The notes beneath the pieces are model-generated. The model did not search any database and had not been told where the DNA came from. It saw only the letters and a program-made list of their open reading frames with translations. DNA of 64,000 nt from Streptomyces sp. NBC_01717 (GTDB lineage: Bacteria; Actinomycetota; Actinomycetes; Streptomycetales; Streptomycetaceae). Both the position numbers and the translations under genes were made by a program. Below are positions 30,126 through 41,480 of the stretch, in pieces; the first letter of the stretch is position 1; each line of letters opens with the position of its first letter. The DNA is taken from positions 434,001 through 498,000 of the forward strand of contig NZ_CP109179.1 in NCBI RefSeq assembly GCF_036248255.1, in the 5' to 3' direction.

Positions 30126-31307
30126 ATGGTGACCGCTGGCCTGAGGTACCCGGTGGGGCCGGATGACCGTCGCGTGACCGATCTTGATCCTCTGGGTCTC
30201 GACGGTCTCCTTCCGATGGTGTGGGAGATGAATGCCGCGGCCGATGTGAACGGCTTGGTCGGGCTGCTGCGCGGCCTGGTTCCGACCACGGAGGTCACGG
30301 CCGGGCTGTCGCTGGCGGGCTGTGTGGCGGCGATGCGTGACCTGGGTCTGCTCGTCGGCTCGGTCAAACGTCACGGCGTCGAGCCGGTCGATGCGGTTCC
30401 CGAGCTGGAAGCGCCGCTGCTGGAGTTGGGCGCGCGGACCAGCATGATTCCTCGGGACACGGTGCACCACTACATAGGCTGGAACCCAACCGGCTCTCGT
30501 GAGCGGATGTACACGGGTGACCGGATGGAGCGAATGCTCATGTCCTCCGTGCGCGTGACCCTCTCCCGCTTGACCGCAGCGGTCGAGAAGTGCCGGTGCC
30601 TGGAGGACCTGGAACCGGACGAGCTGGAGTTCGCGGTGGCCGCGAACGAACTGGTGGTGCTGCTGCGTTCACTCGAAGACGCCATCGACATCGTCATCGC
30701 GAACGTGACCCCGGAGTTCTTCGCCCGCACGATGCGCCCTTACTTCGAGGAGGTCCGCGTCGGCGGGGCGACCTATCTGGGACCGGCAGCCGCACACGTG
30801 CCGCTGTCCCTGGTCGACCTCGCCTTGTGGGCGTGCGACTGTGGCGGCGAGTCCTACGACGCGTTCTGGCGCGAGTCCGCCCAGTACGGGCTGCCGCCCT
30901 GGGCAGATCTGTACGAACGGTGGGCCAAAGGCCCCTCGGTGGTCACGCGGGTGAGCACCGCGCTGGAACTTACCCCGGCCGGTCAGGCACCCCCGAACCT
31001 GCGCGCCAGCGCGGAGGCGTTGTGCCGGGCACTTCGCGCACTGGTGGTGTTCCGCGGCAAGCACTTCACGGTTGCGCGCAACGCCTATGCGGAGGAGATC
31101 CGGCTTTACTCCCTCGGCAGCGGCGGAGGAAGCCTCGACCTCCTCGACCAGGTGACCGCCCTCACCCGCGAGAACGCCAGTCTGCTACGCAAGTCCTTTG
31201 CCCGAGGCCGCGGCCCGAGTGCTGCCCCTGACACTCCTGCCCCTGCACCGGGATCCACCGGCAGCGGGAGTACGGGTCCGTACGAGCGCCAGGGGGTTGT
31301 CGCGTGA
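30126..31307 (+). CDS. PrnB-like (DUF1864) haem-type oxygenase family protein
   Basis: 393 residues from ATG 30126. Matches the family of monodechloroaminopyrrolnitrin synthase PrnB: a mainly helical fold related to tryptophan dioxygenase/IDO, with the conserved MIPRDTVHHYIGWNPTGSR block (His ligand or substrate contact), VTPEFFARTMRPYFEEV and YLGPAAAHVPLSLVDLALWA, and a final FTVARNAYAEEIRLYSLGSG. The C-terminal 45 residues are a disordered Ser/Pro/Gly tail. PrnB rearranges 7-chlorotryptophan with haem. No halogenase is in this locus, so the substrate may be a different tryptophan- or amino-acid-derived compound. Overlaps the next gene by 4 bp (GTGA). Confidence 0.8.
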   Translation: MVTAGLRYPVGPDDRRVTDLDPLGLDGLLPMVWEMNAAADVNGLVGLLRGLVPTTEVTAGLSLAGCVAAMRDLGLLVGSVKRHGVEPVDAVPELEAPLLELGARTSMIPRDTVHHYIGWNPTGSRERMYTGDRMERMLMSSVRVTLSRLTAAVEKCRCLEDLEPDELEFAVAANELVVLLRSLEDAIDIVIANVTPEFFARTMRPYFEEVRVGGATYLGPAAAHVPLSLVDLALWACDCGGESYDAFWRESAQYGLPPWADLYERWAKGPSVVTRVSTALELTPAGQAPPNLRASAEALCRALRALVVFRGKHFTVARNAYAEEIRLYSLGSGGGSLDLLDQVTALTRENASLLRKSFARGRGPSAAPDTPAPAPGSTGSGSTGPYERQGVVA

Positions 31308-32584
31308 GGATTCTCATTGCGGGCGGCGGGATCGGCGGGCTGAGCGCTGCGCTGAGTCTGCACGCGGCCGGTTTCACCGACGTCCAGGTGGTGGAGGCGG
31401 CACGCGCACTGCGTCCCCTCGGCGTTGGGCTGAACATCCTGCCGAACGCGATCCGTGAGCTTACCGAACTGGGTCTCTACGACCAGCTTGCCGACGGGGC
31501 GGCCATCGCGACAAGCGAGTTGGCGCTTTACAGCCGACACGGCAGGCTCATCTGGAAGGAACCCCGGGGTCTGGCCGCCGGCTACTACTGGCCGCAGCTG
31601 TCGATCCACCGCGGCCACCTGCAGGGTGTCCTGGCACAGGCCGTCCGTGAACGCCTGGGTGCCACGGCGATCACGACCCATACACGGGTGGTGGGCTGCT
31701 CTCAGGCGTCCGATGGCAAGGTCACGGTGACGCTGGAGCGGGGCGGCACCGGCAGGGACGTGGTCGGCAACGTTGACCTGCTGGTTGGCGCGGATGGTGT
31801 CCGTTCGGCGGTCCGCGCCTGCCTTTACCCGGACGAAGGGCCACCGCCGGGCAACGGGCTGGTCATGTGGCGGGGAACGACTTGGGCCGAACCCTTCCTT
31901 GACGGTCGGTCGATGATCGTCACTGGCGATGACCTGCAGCGGATTGTCCTGTACCCGATCATGCAGGACGCGGCACGCGGCCGCTCACTGATCAACTGGG
32001 TGGCAGCACGCCCCGCCGAAGGCGATCTTCAATGTCACGGTGACTGGACTCGGCAGGTCCCCGTCGCCGAGGTCCTGAAGCACTTCGGCCACTGGAGTTT
32101 CGACTGGCTGGACATCCCATCCATTCTGGGCTCCACGACCCAGGTCTACCAGTACCCGATGGTGGATCGCGAACCGCTGCCCCGGTGGACGTTCGGCCGC
32201 GTGACCCTGCTGGGCGACGCTGCTCACGCGATGTACCCGATGGGCTCAAACGGGGCGACCCAGTCCATCGTCGACGCACGCGCGCTGGCCCACGCACTGG
32301 CCACCGAACCCGACGTCGCGCAGGCCCTGGCCGCCTACGAGAGCGAGCGCCGACCGGCCATGACCCTGCTTCAGGCCAGCAACCGGAAACAGGGCCCCGA
32401 AGCGGTCATCACCACAGTCCACCAGCGGGCACCCGAGGGATTCGACGACCTCCACGAGGTGATCTCCGAGAGCGAACTCGCCGAGGTCTCCGCCCACTAC
32501 GCCAGCACCGGCGGTTTCGACGTCGAGGCCGTGAACACCCGCCCGTCCCGCAACATCCCCGCTTCCGGCCCGACCACAACCTGA
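31304..32584 (+). CDS. FAD-dependent monooxygenase
   Basis: 426 residues, GTG start overlapping the PrnB-like stop. The dinucleotide fold begins at AGGGIGGLSAALSLHAAG (6-23). A DG motif is seen in LLVGADGVRSAVRA (about 161-174), and the second FAD motif in VTLLGDAAHAMYPMGSNGAT. This is the class A flavoprotein hydroxylase layout, closest in look to PhzS/UbiH-like enzymes. It would use NAD(P)H and oxygen to hydroxylate an aromatic or pyrrole-like ring. Strict coupling to the PrnB-like gene suggests it acts on that product. Cytoplasmic. Confidence 0.85.
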   Translation: MRILIAGGGIGGLSAALSLHAAGFTDVQVVEAARALRPLGVGLNILPNAIRELTELGLYDQLADGAAIATSELALYSRHGRLIWKEPRGLAAGYYWPQLSIHRGHLQGVLAQAVRERLGATAITTHTRVVGCSQASDGKVTVTLERGGTGRDVVGNVDLLVGADGVRSAVRACLYPDEGPPPGNGLVMWRGTTWAEPFLDGRSMIVTGDDLQRIVLYPIMQDAARGRSLINWVAARPAEGDLQCHGDWTRQVPVAEVLKHFGHWSFDWLDIPSILGSTTQVYQYPMVDREPLPRWTFGRVTLLGDAAHAMYPMGSNGATQSIVDARALAHALATEPDVAQALAAYESERRPAMTLLQASNRKQGPEAVITTVHQRAPEGFDDLHEVISESELAEVSAHYASTGGFDVEAVNTRPSRNIPASGPTTT

Positions 32585-32595
32585 AGGTGACCTCG

Positions 32596-34329
<1,734 letters not shown>

Positions 34330-34344
34330 GAGGAGGCCCGGACC

Positions 34345-35367
34345 ATGACCCGCACCGCCGTACTCTGCGGCCTCCGCGCGTGGCTACCGCCCACCGTCGT
34401 GACCAACGACGACCTGGCCAAACGCCTGGACAGCACCGACGAGTGGATCCGCACCCGCGCACCGGGATCCGTCAATGCCACATCATCGAACCTGGCTTCT
34501 GCCACATCATCGAACCTGGCTTCTGCCACCTCCGACCTGGCCGTCGAAGCCGGCGCAGGGCCCTAAGATCGGCGGGCATCACCGCCGTCGACGCGGTGGT
34601 CCTGGCCCCCCCCGACCATCCGATCCCCGCGACCGCCCCCGCCGTCGCCGCCCGGCTCGGGCTGAGCGGATCCGCCGCCTTCGACGTCAACGCCGCGTGC
34701 AGCGGCTTCGTCTACGGCCTGGCCACCGCCGCCGCCCTCATCACCGCCTCCCTGGCCGACCAGGTCCTTTTCATCGGCGCCGACACGGTCTCCACCGCCG
34801 CCAACCAGAACGACCGGAGCATCGCGCCGCTGATAGGCGCCGGCGCCGGCGCCGGCGCCATAGTCCTGCGCGCCGGCACCACGGACGAACCAGGCGCCAT
34901 CGCCGCCTTCGACCTCGGCAGCGACGGCGACCAGGCCGCACTCATCCGCCAGCCCGCCGGCGGTTTCCGCCAACGCTCCACCTGCCAGGACCCGCCCAAG
35001 GCCGACCGCTACATGACCATGGACGGCAAAGCCGTTTTCACCACCGCCATCACCAGGATGACCGCGTCCTCGCAGGCAGTGCTCCAGCGCGCTGGCCGCT
35101 CCACTCACGACGTGGACTGGTTCGTTGCGCACCAGGCCAACGCCCGTACCGCGCGGTCGCCCACCAGCTCGGCCTCCCCGCCGACCGGCTGGTCACCAAC
35201 ATCGACCAGGTCGGCAACACCAGCGCCGCCTCCATCCCCTCGCCCTCGCGCACGCGGCCCGCACCGGATCACTGCGTGCTGGACAACTGGTCCTGCTCAC
35301 CGCCTTCGGCGGCGGCCTGACCTGGGGCTCCGCCCTGCTCCAGTGGCCTGATCTCACAACCGGCTGA
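34345..35367 (+). pseudogene. Ketoacyl-ACP synthase III (FabH-like), several frame breaks
   Basis: Starts well at ATG 34345 (behind GAGAGGAGG) with LDSTDEWIRTR. Then a 24-bp unit is tandemly repeated at about 34478-34530 (the translation alternates HIIEPG units), and the frame is lost. The main part follows in another frame: DVNAACSGFVYGLATAA (catalytic Cys), DWFVAHQAN (His), then [20 protein letters not shown] (Asn) in a third, and [20 protein letters not shown] in a fourth stretch to 35367. The single-base losses fall near 34560, 35145 and 35240. Either the gene is dead or the assembly has indels in GC-rich runs. All catalytic residues are otherwise present. Confidence 0.75.
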
Positions 35368-35422
35368 CCCACTGACTGACCCGCCGTCACACCCGCCCGC
35401 TACGACCGGAGGAAGCCCACAC

Positions 35423-35659
35423 ATGGACACCTCGCAGCGCGTATGGAAGGTACTGACCCACTGGTGTGACCTGCCGAGCGAGCCGATCCAGCCAGACCTG
35501 CAGCTCGACAGCCTTGACCTGGACTCCCTGAGCATGCTCGAGATCTCCCTGGGACTGGACAAGGAATTCAACACAACGATCCCGGAGAGCGAGATCAAGC
35601 AGGCCAAGACCGTCGCCGACCTGGCTGACCTGGCCGAAACCCACAGGACCCCCAAGTAA
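35423..35659 (+). CDS. Acyl carrier protein
   Basis: 78 residues from ATG 35423 behind GGAGG. A four-helix ACP with the attachment serine in [11 protein letters not shown] (DSL motif) and an acidic helix 2. It has the normal length for a discrete ACP. It would carry the growing or starter acyl chain for the KS at 32596 and the KAS III product next door. The gene is intact although its KAS III neighbour appears broken. Confidence 0.88.
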   Translation: MDTSQRVWKVLTHWCDLPSEPIQPDLQLDSLDLDSLSMLEISLGLDKEFNTTIPESEIKQAKTVADLADLAETHRTPK

Positions 35660-35670
35660 CAGGAATTCTG

Positions 35671-36252
35671 CTGCTGCGAGCAACCTGGGAGCGCTTTGGG
35701 AGCGAGCTGCCCGGCGAGTCGGGCAGTGCAATCTGGGACGGATTGCCTGAGCGCAACGCGGCCCTCGATCTAGCCCGCTTTCACGGAAGTATGGATTTGG
35801 AGTTGCCGTTGTTGGATGTGGGATGTGGCAACGGCACCCAGACGGACTTCCTGGCCAAGAGCTATGGCCGAACGATCGGGCTGGACTTTTCTCCATCCGC
35901 AATCTCGGCGGCATCTGATCACGTCGGTGACCCGGCCGAGCGGCAGCCGCCCGATGTGCCGGGCGAGGCGGGCGGCGGAGGTGAGCTGGAGCACCTCGTG
36001 CGCAACCCTCTTGCCATCTCCGCCTCGGGTGCGCGCCGTCGCGGAGACGCTGGGCGAACTGGCGTGGAAGCCTCGATGGCCGACCTGGAGACCCTCGACC
36101 CGGGCAAGGCCGACGAGGACGCTCTCGTGGTCTCCTACGACGACATCGACGACTCCTTGGAGGGCAAGCCGGTGGGCGAGCGGGCCTTTGAAGCAATCAC
36201 CAGCCGCTACCGCCTCACTGACCACAAGCGCCAGTTGCCCGTCGCCCACTGA
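35671..36252 (+). pseudogene. SAM methyltransferase N-terminal fragment fused to unrelated sequence
   Basis: The first part reads [20 protein letters not shown] and [12 protein letters not shown], the SAM-binding motif I and acidic loop of class I methyltransferases. No start codon with a ribosome site is evident. After about 35905 homology ends; the open frame continues with a different protein tail ([33 protein letters not shown]). It looks like a deletion joint at the edge of the biosynthetic locus. Confidence 0.55.
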
Positions 36253-36384
36253 AAAATGGCTGTACGGGTCGTCTCTCATCCGGATATCAGAGACTTTCTG
36301 ATAATCCGGAGCCCCGGCTGCCATCATGTGCCGACGGGATCGGTGGCTCGGTCATTGCCGCCTTCCCGGGGGCGAGGGGGTTTG

Positions 36385-39300
36385 ATGGCGGACGGGTCGT
36401 CGGCGGTGTTCGATGTAGGTGCGTTACTGCGGGAGAGGTTGTCGATCGCCGAGCGGAAGACCGCTCGGGGTGCTCTTCTCGCTCCGGCCCAGCCGGCTCT
36501 CCAGTTCGTCCGGACGTGTGTCGCCGCCGAGGACATCGGAGTGCTGCGGGCCCTCCGTGACCAGCAGACACAGGTGCACGAGTTGCTGGCCCCCACGGCG
36601 GCCGCGGCCACGAGTATCCGTGCTCTGGAGGGGGTGGGCCCCTATCTGCGGGACGAGCCCGCGGCGGCACAGGCGCTGCGGGCTTCCGCCGCCATGGCGC
36701 TCGCGCTGGTGGGTGATGCCGAGAGCGCCGCGCAGCAATTACGCATCGGGCTCCTGTGGTTACGGCACTGCCAGGCGCACCCAGCGGCCATGGCCGCGGA
36801 TGAGGGCGCGGATGAGGGACTCAGTGCTCTGCTCGACGCTGCCACCACCGGGCACGCGGCCCGAATACGCCGGCTGCTGACGGAACTCGCCGCCGACGAA
36901 CGCAATCTCGCCCTGTCCGTGCTGCTGTGGCTGCTGACGCTGGACGGCGCCCTTCCCGACCTCCGGAGCGTGGCCGGGGCGAGTGTCCTGTTCGACGACG
37001 GCAGAGGAGGTACGAGGGCGGCGCGGGCGACCCTCAGGGTTTCCGTCCTGCCCGAGGGGCCGCCGGCACTCTTGCCCGACCCGAGGATTATGTCGGGGTT
37101 CCGGGGGGACACGGGATTCGCGGAATCTCTCCGCGATGCCTGGGCGGTGGCCGGTGACGATGTCACCGGGACAGTGCTGTGGTCGCTCACCGGCCCCGAC
37201 GGCGTCGTGGGCATGGTTGCCGACCGCTCTCTGGGCTGCGCCTTCGCCGTGCTCGTCGGTGAGGTGGGCCGGCGGTCAGGGCGCTGGTCCCGGCTGCCTG
37301 CGGTGCGGCGGCTGAACTCACGCACCGCGCTCGTCGGAGCGCTCGACGGGACGCCGCTCGGCGGGCTCCTCCCTGTCGACGGCTACGTCAGCAAACTGCG
37401 AGCGGCGGACAACGGGCAGAACGTGATCCTTCCGGCGGCGGACAAGAAGGCCGCGCTGGCGGTCTGGCAGGGCGATGCGTCCGCCCGTCTGCTCTTCGCC
37501 TCCACAGCCAAGGAAGCGGCCCGGGAGGCCCGGGTGCTCGACGGCCCGGGCCTTCTGCGCTGGGCCGGGAGTCTCGTCGTCCTGGCCACACTGGTGGCGG
37601 GGGTGGCCGTGGGCCTGGCCTACTCCCTATCAAGAGAGGGCAAGGAGGAGGCGCGCAACGCACTGGCGGCCGATCTTGCCGCCGAGGCCCTGACCCTGCG
37701 GCAGACCGATCCCCGCATGGCGGGACTGCTTGGCCTCGCCGGGAACTACGTCCGACCGGGCACCCCCCGGGCCGTGCAGGCGATGCGGGACGTGCTGGAT
37801 GCGAACACGGGTGTGCGGCTCTCCTGGCAGGCGAGCCCCGCGCAGGTCGACAGCGTCGCCGTGGACGCCAAACGCAGCCGCGTGTACACCACCGGCGACG
37901 ACCCGTACATCAAGTCCTGGGACCTGCACACCGGCAAGGCGCTGGGGAAGGTCTCCGGGCCCGTCGGGGGACTCGTACTCAACGACGTCAGCGGACTGCT
38001 CGCCGCCCGGGACAGCTCGTCCGTCCTGCTGTACGAGGGGCTGGGCAAAGTCCCCGTGCTTCGGGGCCGCCTCCCGGCCCCCACGTGTGCCCGCGCGGAC
38101 AGCCGGCCCGTGGCGAACGCCTTTACCGACCAAGGCGTCCGCCTGGTCGAGGTGCGGGACGACGGGACGATGGCGCAGTACGACACCACCACCCGCGCAC
38201 AGACCGACTGCCGGCGCCTGGCCTCCATGGGTGATCTGGGTGCGCCCGGCGGCCGCCGTGTCGTGGTGGACGCCGCCGTCACCCTCGGTCCGCCGAAGGG
38301 CCCCGACCACGAACCCCCGGAGGAGCAGATACTCCTGCTGCTGACGAACAACCGTGTCCTTTCGGTCGGCCTGGACAGTCACAAGGCGGCCGTGGAGATC
38401 GAGGAGAGCGACGTCCAGGGCACCGTCTCCCGGATCGGGGCGAACGATGAACTCGTGGTGCTGGCCACCCCCGGCGGCGTACAGGCATGGGACCGGGTAC
38501 GGCACCGGCAGCTCAGCTATCCCGTAGGCGGGCTGGCTGCGGCACCGAATGCCATGGTGGAGCACAGCGGAAGCGTGGTGATCGCCTCGGAGAGCGGCAC
38601 CGCCCTCGTGCCGCTCGGTACGGGTGACGACGCCGCGAGCAGCCGCGGTCTCGAACGGCCCCGCGGCGGACCGGCGATGGCCGTCTCGGTGGGTTCCGAC
38701 TTCACCGTGGTGGCAGCAGGGCGCGGCGGGCGCGTCAACGTCCTCGACAGCGGCCCCGGGCCGCTCGGCCGCACCACCGCACCGTCTTCCAGCGCGGCGT
38801 CGTTCGGCCCGGACGGTGAGCTGCTGCTCACTTCCTTCTCGGAACTCTCCTCCGCGTCCGGCGGGCTGTACACGGTCCGGCCGAGGACCACGGACCACAC
38901 CGGTACATCGGACTGGCCGCATCTCACCGACTACCGGTCCCGCGACTCGTACGTCAACGACGTGGCGATGAGCAACCGGTACGTGGCCGCCGCCGGGCAG
39001 TACGAGGGGCGTGGCACGGTCACCTTGTGGCGCAAGGACGGCACCTGGCTGCGCGACCTCAGGCCGTCGGGGGTCGACGAGAGCTCCCGTCCCCCGGCAG
39101 AACGGATCGTCACGTCGGTGCGGTTCGTGCCCGGCACCGACCTCCTGGTCGCACGGCACGTCACTGGCCCGGTCACCGTATGGTCCACCCGGACCTGGAA
39201 GGAACAGGCGACGGTGCCGCTCGCGGCGGGCCTGGGGCTGGAAGTGCACGGCACCCGGGCCGTTGCTCTGGAACAGCCCGGGGAAGCCGGTGCCCGGCTC

Positions 39301-39849
39301 GCCGAGATCGACCTGAGCGACCCGAAGGCTGGCCCCGCCAGGACCGTGCCAGTCCCGAATACCTATCGCTTCGTGTGGAGCCACGACGGCTCACGCCTCG
39401 CCCTGCTCGTCCAGGGCAACACCGTGCGCTATCTGGACAGCGGTCTGCGGAAGACCGGCACCCCGCTGCGGCTGCCCGGTGGCACCACTACGGCGACGGC
39501 AGTGGCGCTCTCCCCGGACGGCAGCCGTATCGCCACCGGCTTTGCCGACCAGGTCCTCGTCCACGACACCGCTACGGGGCTCCAGGCCATGCCCGCACTG
39601 CCCAGGACCGGAGACGGGGACATCATCCACTTGTACTGGTCGCCGGACGACCGGACGCTCGCCGCCGCCACCCGGTCATTTCGCACCGACAACGCCGCCG
39701 GACCGCTGAACTTGTGGCCGGTGGGCGGCATCGACTGGCGCGAGAGCATCTGCCGGTGGACCGGCGGAGAAGGACTCACCCCACAGGAGTGGGACGAGCA
39801 CATCGGCAACCGTCATCCGTACGTCGACCTGTGCGCCGAGGAGAAATGA
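36385..39849 (+). CDS. Membrane protein with Lon-S16-like domain and WD40 propeller
   Basis: 1154 residues from ATG 36385 behind GAGGGGG. The N-terminal about 200 residues are helical. About 265-360 looks like a Lon (S16) peptidase domain: DRSLGCAFAV, where Lon has GPSAG (Ser282), and ALVGALDGTPLGGLLPVDGY followed by VSKLRAA, where Lon has its catalytic Lys (Lys337). One transmembrane helix follows (WAGSLVVLATLVAGVAVGLA, about 393-412), then a coiled segment and a long beta-propeller with WD40-like blades (IKSWDLHTGKALG, VTVWSTRTW) to the end. There is no ATPase domain. The propeller is probably outside the cell or periplasm-equivalent, the protease-like part inside. Its stop overlaps the next start (ATGA). 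Likely the sensor of this operon. Confidence 0.75.
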   Translation: MADGSSAVFDVGALLRERLSIAERKTARGALLAPAQPALQFVRTCVAAEDIGVLRALRDQQTQVHELLAPTAAAATSIRALEGVGPYLRDEPAAAQALRASAAMALALVGDAESAAQQLRIGLLWLRHCQAHPAAMAADEGADEGLSALLDAATTGHAARIRRLLTELAADERNLALSVLLWLLTLDGALPDLRSVAGASVLFDDGRGGTRAARATLRVSVLPEGPPALLPDPRIMSGFRGDTGFAESLRDAWAVAGDDVTGTVLWSLTGPDGVVGMVADRSLGCAFAVLVGEVGRRSGRWSRLPAVRRLNSRTALVGALDGTPLGGLLPVDGYVSKLRAADNGQNVILPAADKKAALAVWQGDASARLLFASTAKEAAREARVLDGPGLLRWAGSLVVLATLVAGVAVGLAYSLSREGKEEARNALAADLAAEALTLRQTDPRMAGLLGLAGNYVRPGTPRAVQAMRDVLDANTGVRLSWQASPAQVDSVAVDAKRSRVYTTGDDPYIKSWDLHTGKALGKVSGPVGGLVLNDVSGLLAARDSSSVLLYEGLGKVPVLRGRLPAPTCARADSRPVANAFTDQGVRLVEVRDDGTMAQYDTTTRAQTDCRRLASMGDLGAPGGRRVVVDAAVTLGPPKGPDHEPPEEQILLLLTNNRVLSVGLDSHKAAVEIEESDVQGTVSRIGANDELVVLATPGGVQAWDRVRHRQLSYPVGGLAAAPNAMVEHSGSVVIASESGTALVPLGTGDDAASSRGLERPRGGPAMAVSVGSDFTVVAAGRGGRVNVLDSGPGPLGRTTAPSSSAASFGPDGELLLTSFSELSSASGGLYTVRPRTTDHTGTSDWPHLTDYRSRDSYVNDVAMSNRYVAAAGQYEGRGTVTLWRKDGTWLRDLRPSGVDESSRPPAERIVTSVRFVPGTDLLVARHVTGPVTVWSTRTWKEQATVPLAAGLGLEVHGTRAVALEQPGEAGARLAEIDLSDPKAGPARTVPVPNTYRFVWSHDGSRLALLVQGNTVRYLDSGLRKTGTPLRLPGGTTTATAVALSPDGSRIATGFADQVLVHDTATGLQAMPALPRTGDGDIIHLYWSPDDRTLAAATRSFRTDNAAGPLNLWPVGGIDWRESICRWTGGEGLTPQEWDEHIGNRHPYVDLCAEEK

Positions 39850-41480
39850 CCCGAACCATGCCACCTTCGTCCCTCACCCCCGCTCTGCGCTCCTTGGCCG
39901 CCCTCCTGCTGTTCGTCCTCGCGGCCACCGCGTGCTCCACGGTCTCCGACCGGTCGACGCCCGACCCCGGTAAGCCGGGCGCTTCCCGGGCGGGCGGCCA
40001 CGAACAGCCCGTCCTCGCCTACGTCCAGCCGCAAAAGCGTGCGGTGATGCTGGCCGACGCCACCGGTCGTACCTGGCAGGCCGTCCGTACCGGAACTAAG
40101 GCGCCGGACCACTTCGCCTGGTCTCCCGACGGGCGGCGCCTGGCCTGGACGGATCCGGTGGAAGCGGACACCACCGGGAGGCTGCACATCCTCGACGTCA
40201 CCACCGGGAAGGAGGTCTCCCACGCCTGCCCCTGTCACGGAATCGGCTTCCTCGGCGCGGACGCCGTCAGCCTCGCGAGCGACGGCAGCGCGCTGCTGAC
40301 CTTCGCCGCGACGGGCGATCCGCAGCGCATCCCGCTGGCCCGGAGCAAGGGGCCGTACGCCCTCCTCGCCACGGGCGGCTCCGACGATGCCATCGTGTTC
40401 ACCCCTCTCCCCGAGGGCCCGGGGGTCTTCCGGGGGCAGGGCACCATCGACGCGGTCGACCGGCGCGGGAGAATCCGCCCGCTGCTGCCGGCGAAGAGCC
40501 CCTCCACCCTTGCCGAGGCCTGGCGCGCACCGGACGGCAAAGCCGTCGCCTGGGCCGACTCGGACAGTGGCGGCGCCTGCTGGACGGTCTCCACGCTGCA
40601 CAGCCACTCCGGCGCGGCCGGCCGGCCCCGACGCCTGCTGCCCGCCGACACCGCGTTCCGGCAGGCGCTGATCGACGACCAGCGTTCGATCACGTCAGCC
40701 GCCTGGGCCGGAAAGGGGATGACCGTCACCTTCTCCGGCCTCCAGAGCTGCAACGCCCCGTACCCGGGCCGGGCGGTCTCCTACTACGTCAGCGACGGGA
40801 AGTGGACCTTCCTCGGCACCGGGCTGCTCGGTGTGGCCCTCGGGGCCGACGGGCGTACGGCCCGGCTGCGCGATGACGCCGAAGCCGACGCCACCCGTGT
40901 CCTCACCGGCACCCTCACCCTCGTCTCGGCAGGGCAGGAACACAGACTGGCGAACGGGGTCTCCACGTTCCTGTTCACACCGGCGGAAAGCGCGGCGGCG
41001 AAGCCTCCGGCGGCTGTGGGACAGCCGCCCGGTGCGGCCGTGGTCACCACCGACGATCACGGCAAACCGCTGCAAGATTCCGTGCTGAAGCTGGCCCGCC
41101 GGATCGAGGAGGCAGCGGCCGCCGGTGACACGGAAGCACTCGTGCGGCTCTGTGACTCCTGCCGGCCCTCGGTGCAGGACTGGATTCGCCGCGCGACGGG
41201 ACCATCGGACATCCTCAAAGCGATCCGGGCACACCCGGGCCGGAATGGCGCCGACGCCGTGGTCTACCCCGGCCTCGCCTTCTGTGCGGACGAGCCGGGC
41301 AAGGAGGCCACCTGTACTCCGCAGCAGTTGCGGGACGTGGCCGTCCTCGGCATGAAACACGAGAGCGACTCGGAGTTCGGCGGGTGGACTTATCTCCCCT
41401 CGGCAGTCGGGATCGTGCCATTGACCGTGGCCTTCGAGGAGAACGGAGAGGCCCATTGGACCGGACTGGCGGCGGGATAA
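39846..41480 (+). CDS. TolB-like propeller lipoprotein
   Basis: 544 residues, ATG overlapping the previous stop. The signal peptide ends in the lipobox LLFVLAATACS, so it is anchored to the outer face of the membrane. TolB/WD40-like strands follow (HFAWSPDGRRLAWTDP, LHILDVTTGKEVSH). The last about 150 residues form a separate helical domain with AAAAGDTEALVRLCDSC and paired cysteines. It probably pairs with the extracellular propeller of the upstream gene to read an outside signal; inferred from co-localisation. Function unknown. Confidence 0.75.
   Translation: MTRTMPPSSLTPALRSLAALLLFVLAATACSTVSDRSTPDPGKPGASRAGGHEQPVLAYVQPQKRAVMLADATGRTWQAVRTGTKAPDHFAWSPDGRRLAWTDPVEADTTGRLHILDVTTGKEVSHACPCHGIGFLGADAVSLASDGSALLTFAATGDPQRIPLARSKGPYALLATGGSDDAIVFTPLPEGPGVFRGQGTIDAVDRRGRIRPLLPAKSPSTLAEAWRAPDGKAVAWADSDSGGACWTVSTLHSHSGAAGRPRRLLPADTAFRQALIDDQRSITSAAWAGKGMTVTFSGLQSCNAPYPGRAVSYYVSDGKWTFLGTGLLGVALGADGRTARLRDDAEADATRVLTGTLTLVSAGQEHRLANGVSTFLFTPAESAAAKPPAAVGQPPGAAVVTTDDHGKPLQDSVLKLARRIEEAAAAGDTEALVRLCDSCRPSVQDWIRRATGPSDILKAIRAHPGRNGADAVVYPGLAFCADEPGKEATCTPQQLRDVAVLGMKHESDSEFGGWTYLPSAVGIVPLTVAFEENGEAHWTGLAAG

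Noticed and set aside
34478..34530. Two 24-bp direct repeats as a possible CRISPR array
   Set aside because: Only two units without spacers, and they lie inside a coding gene; a simple tandem duplication.
39027..39845. Upstream extension of the TolB-like lipoprotein frame by 273 codons
   Set aside because: It lies in another frame inside the WD40 gene; the signal peptide and the ATGA overlap fix the start at 39846.
36385..39849. Classifying the WD40 protein as a STAND NTPase
   Set aside because: No Walker A or B is present upstream of the propeller; the conserved block is Lon-S16-like instead.
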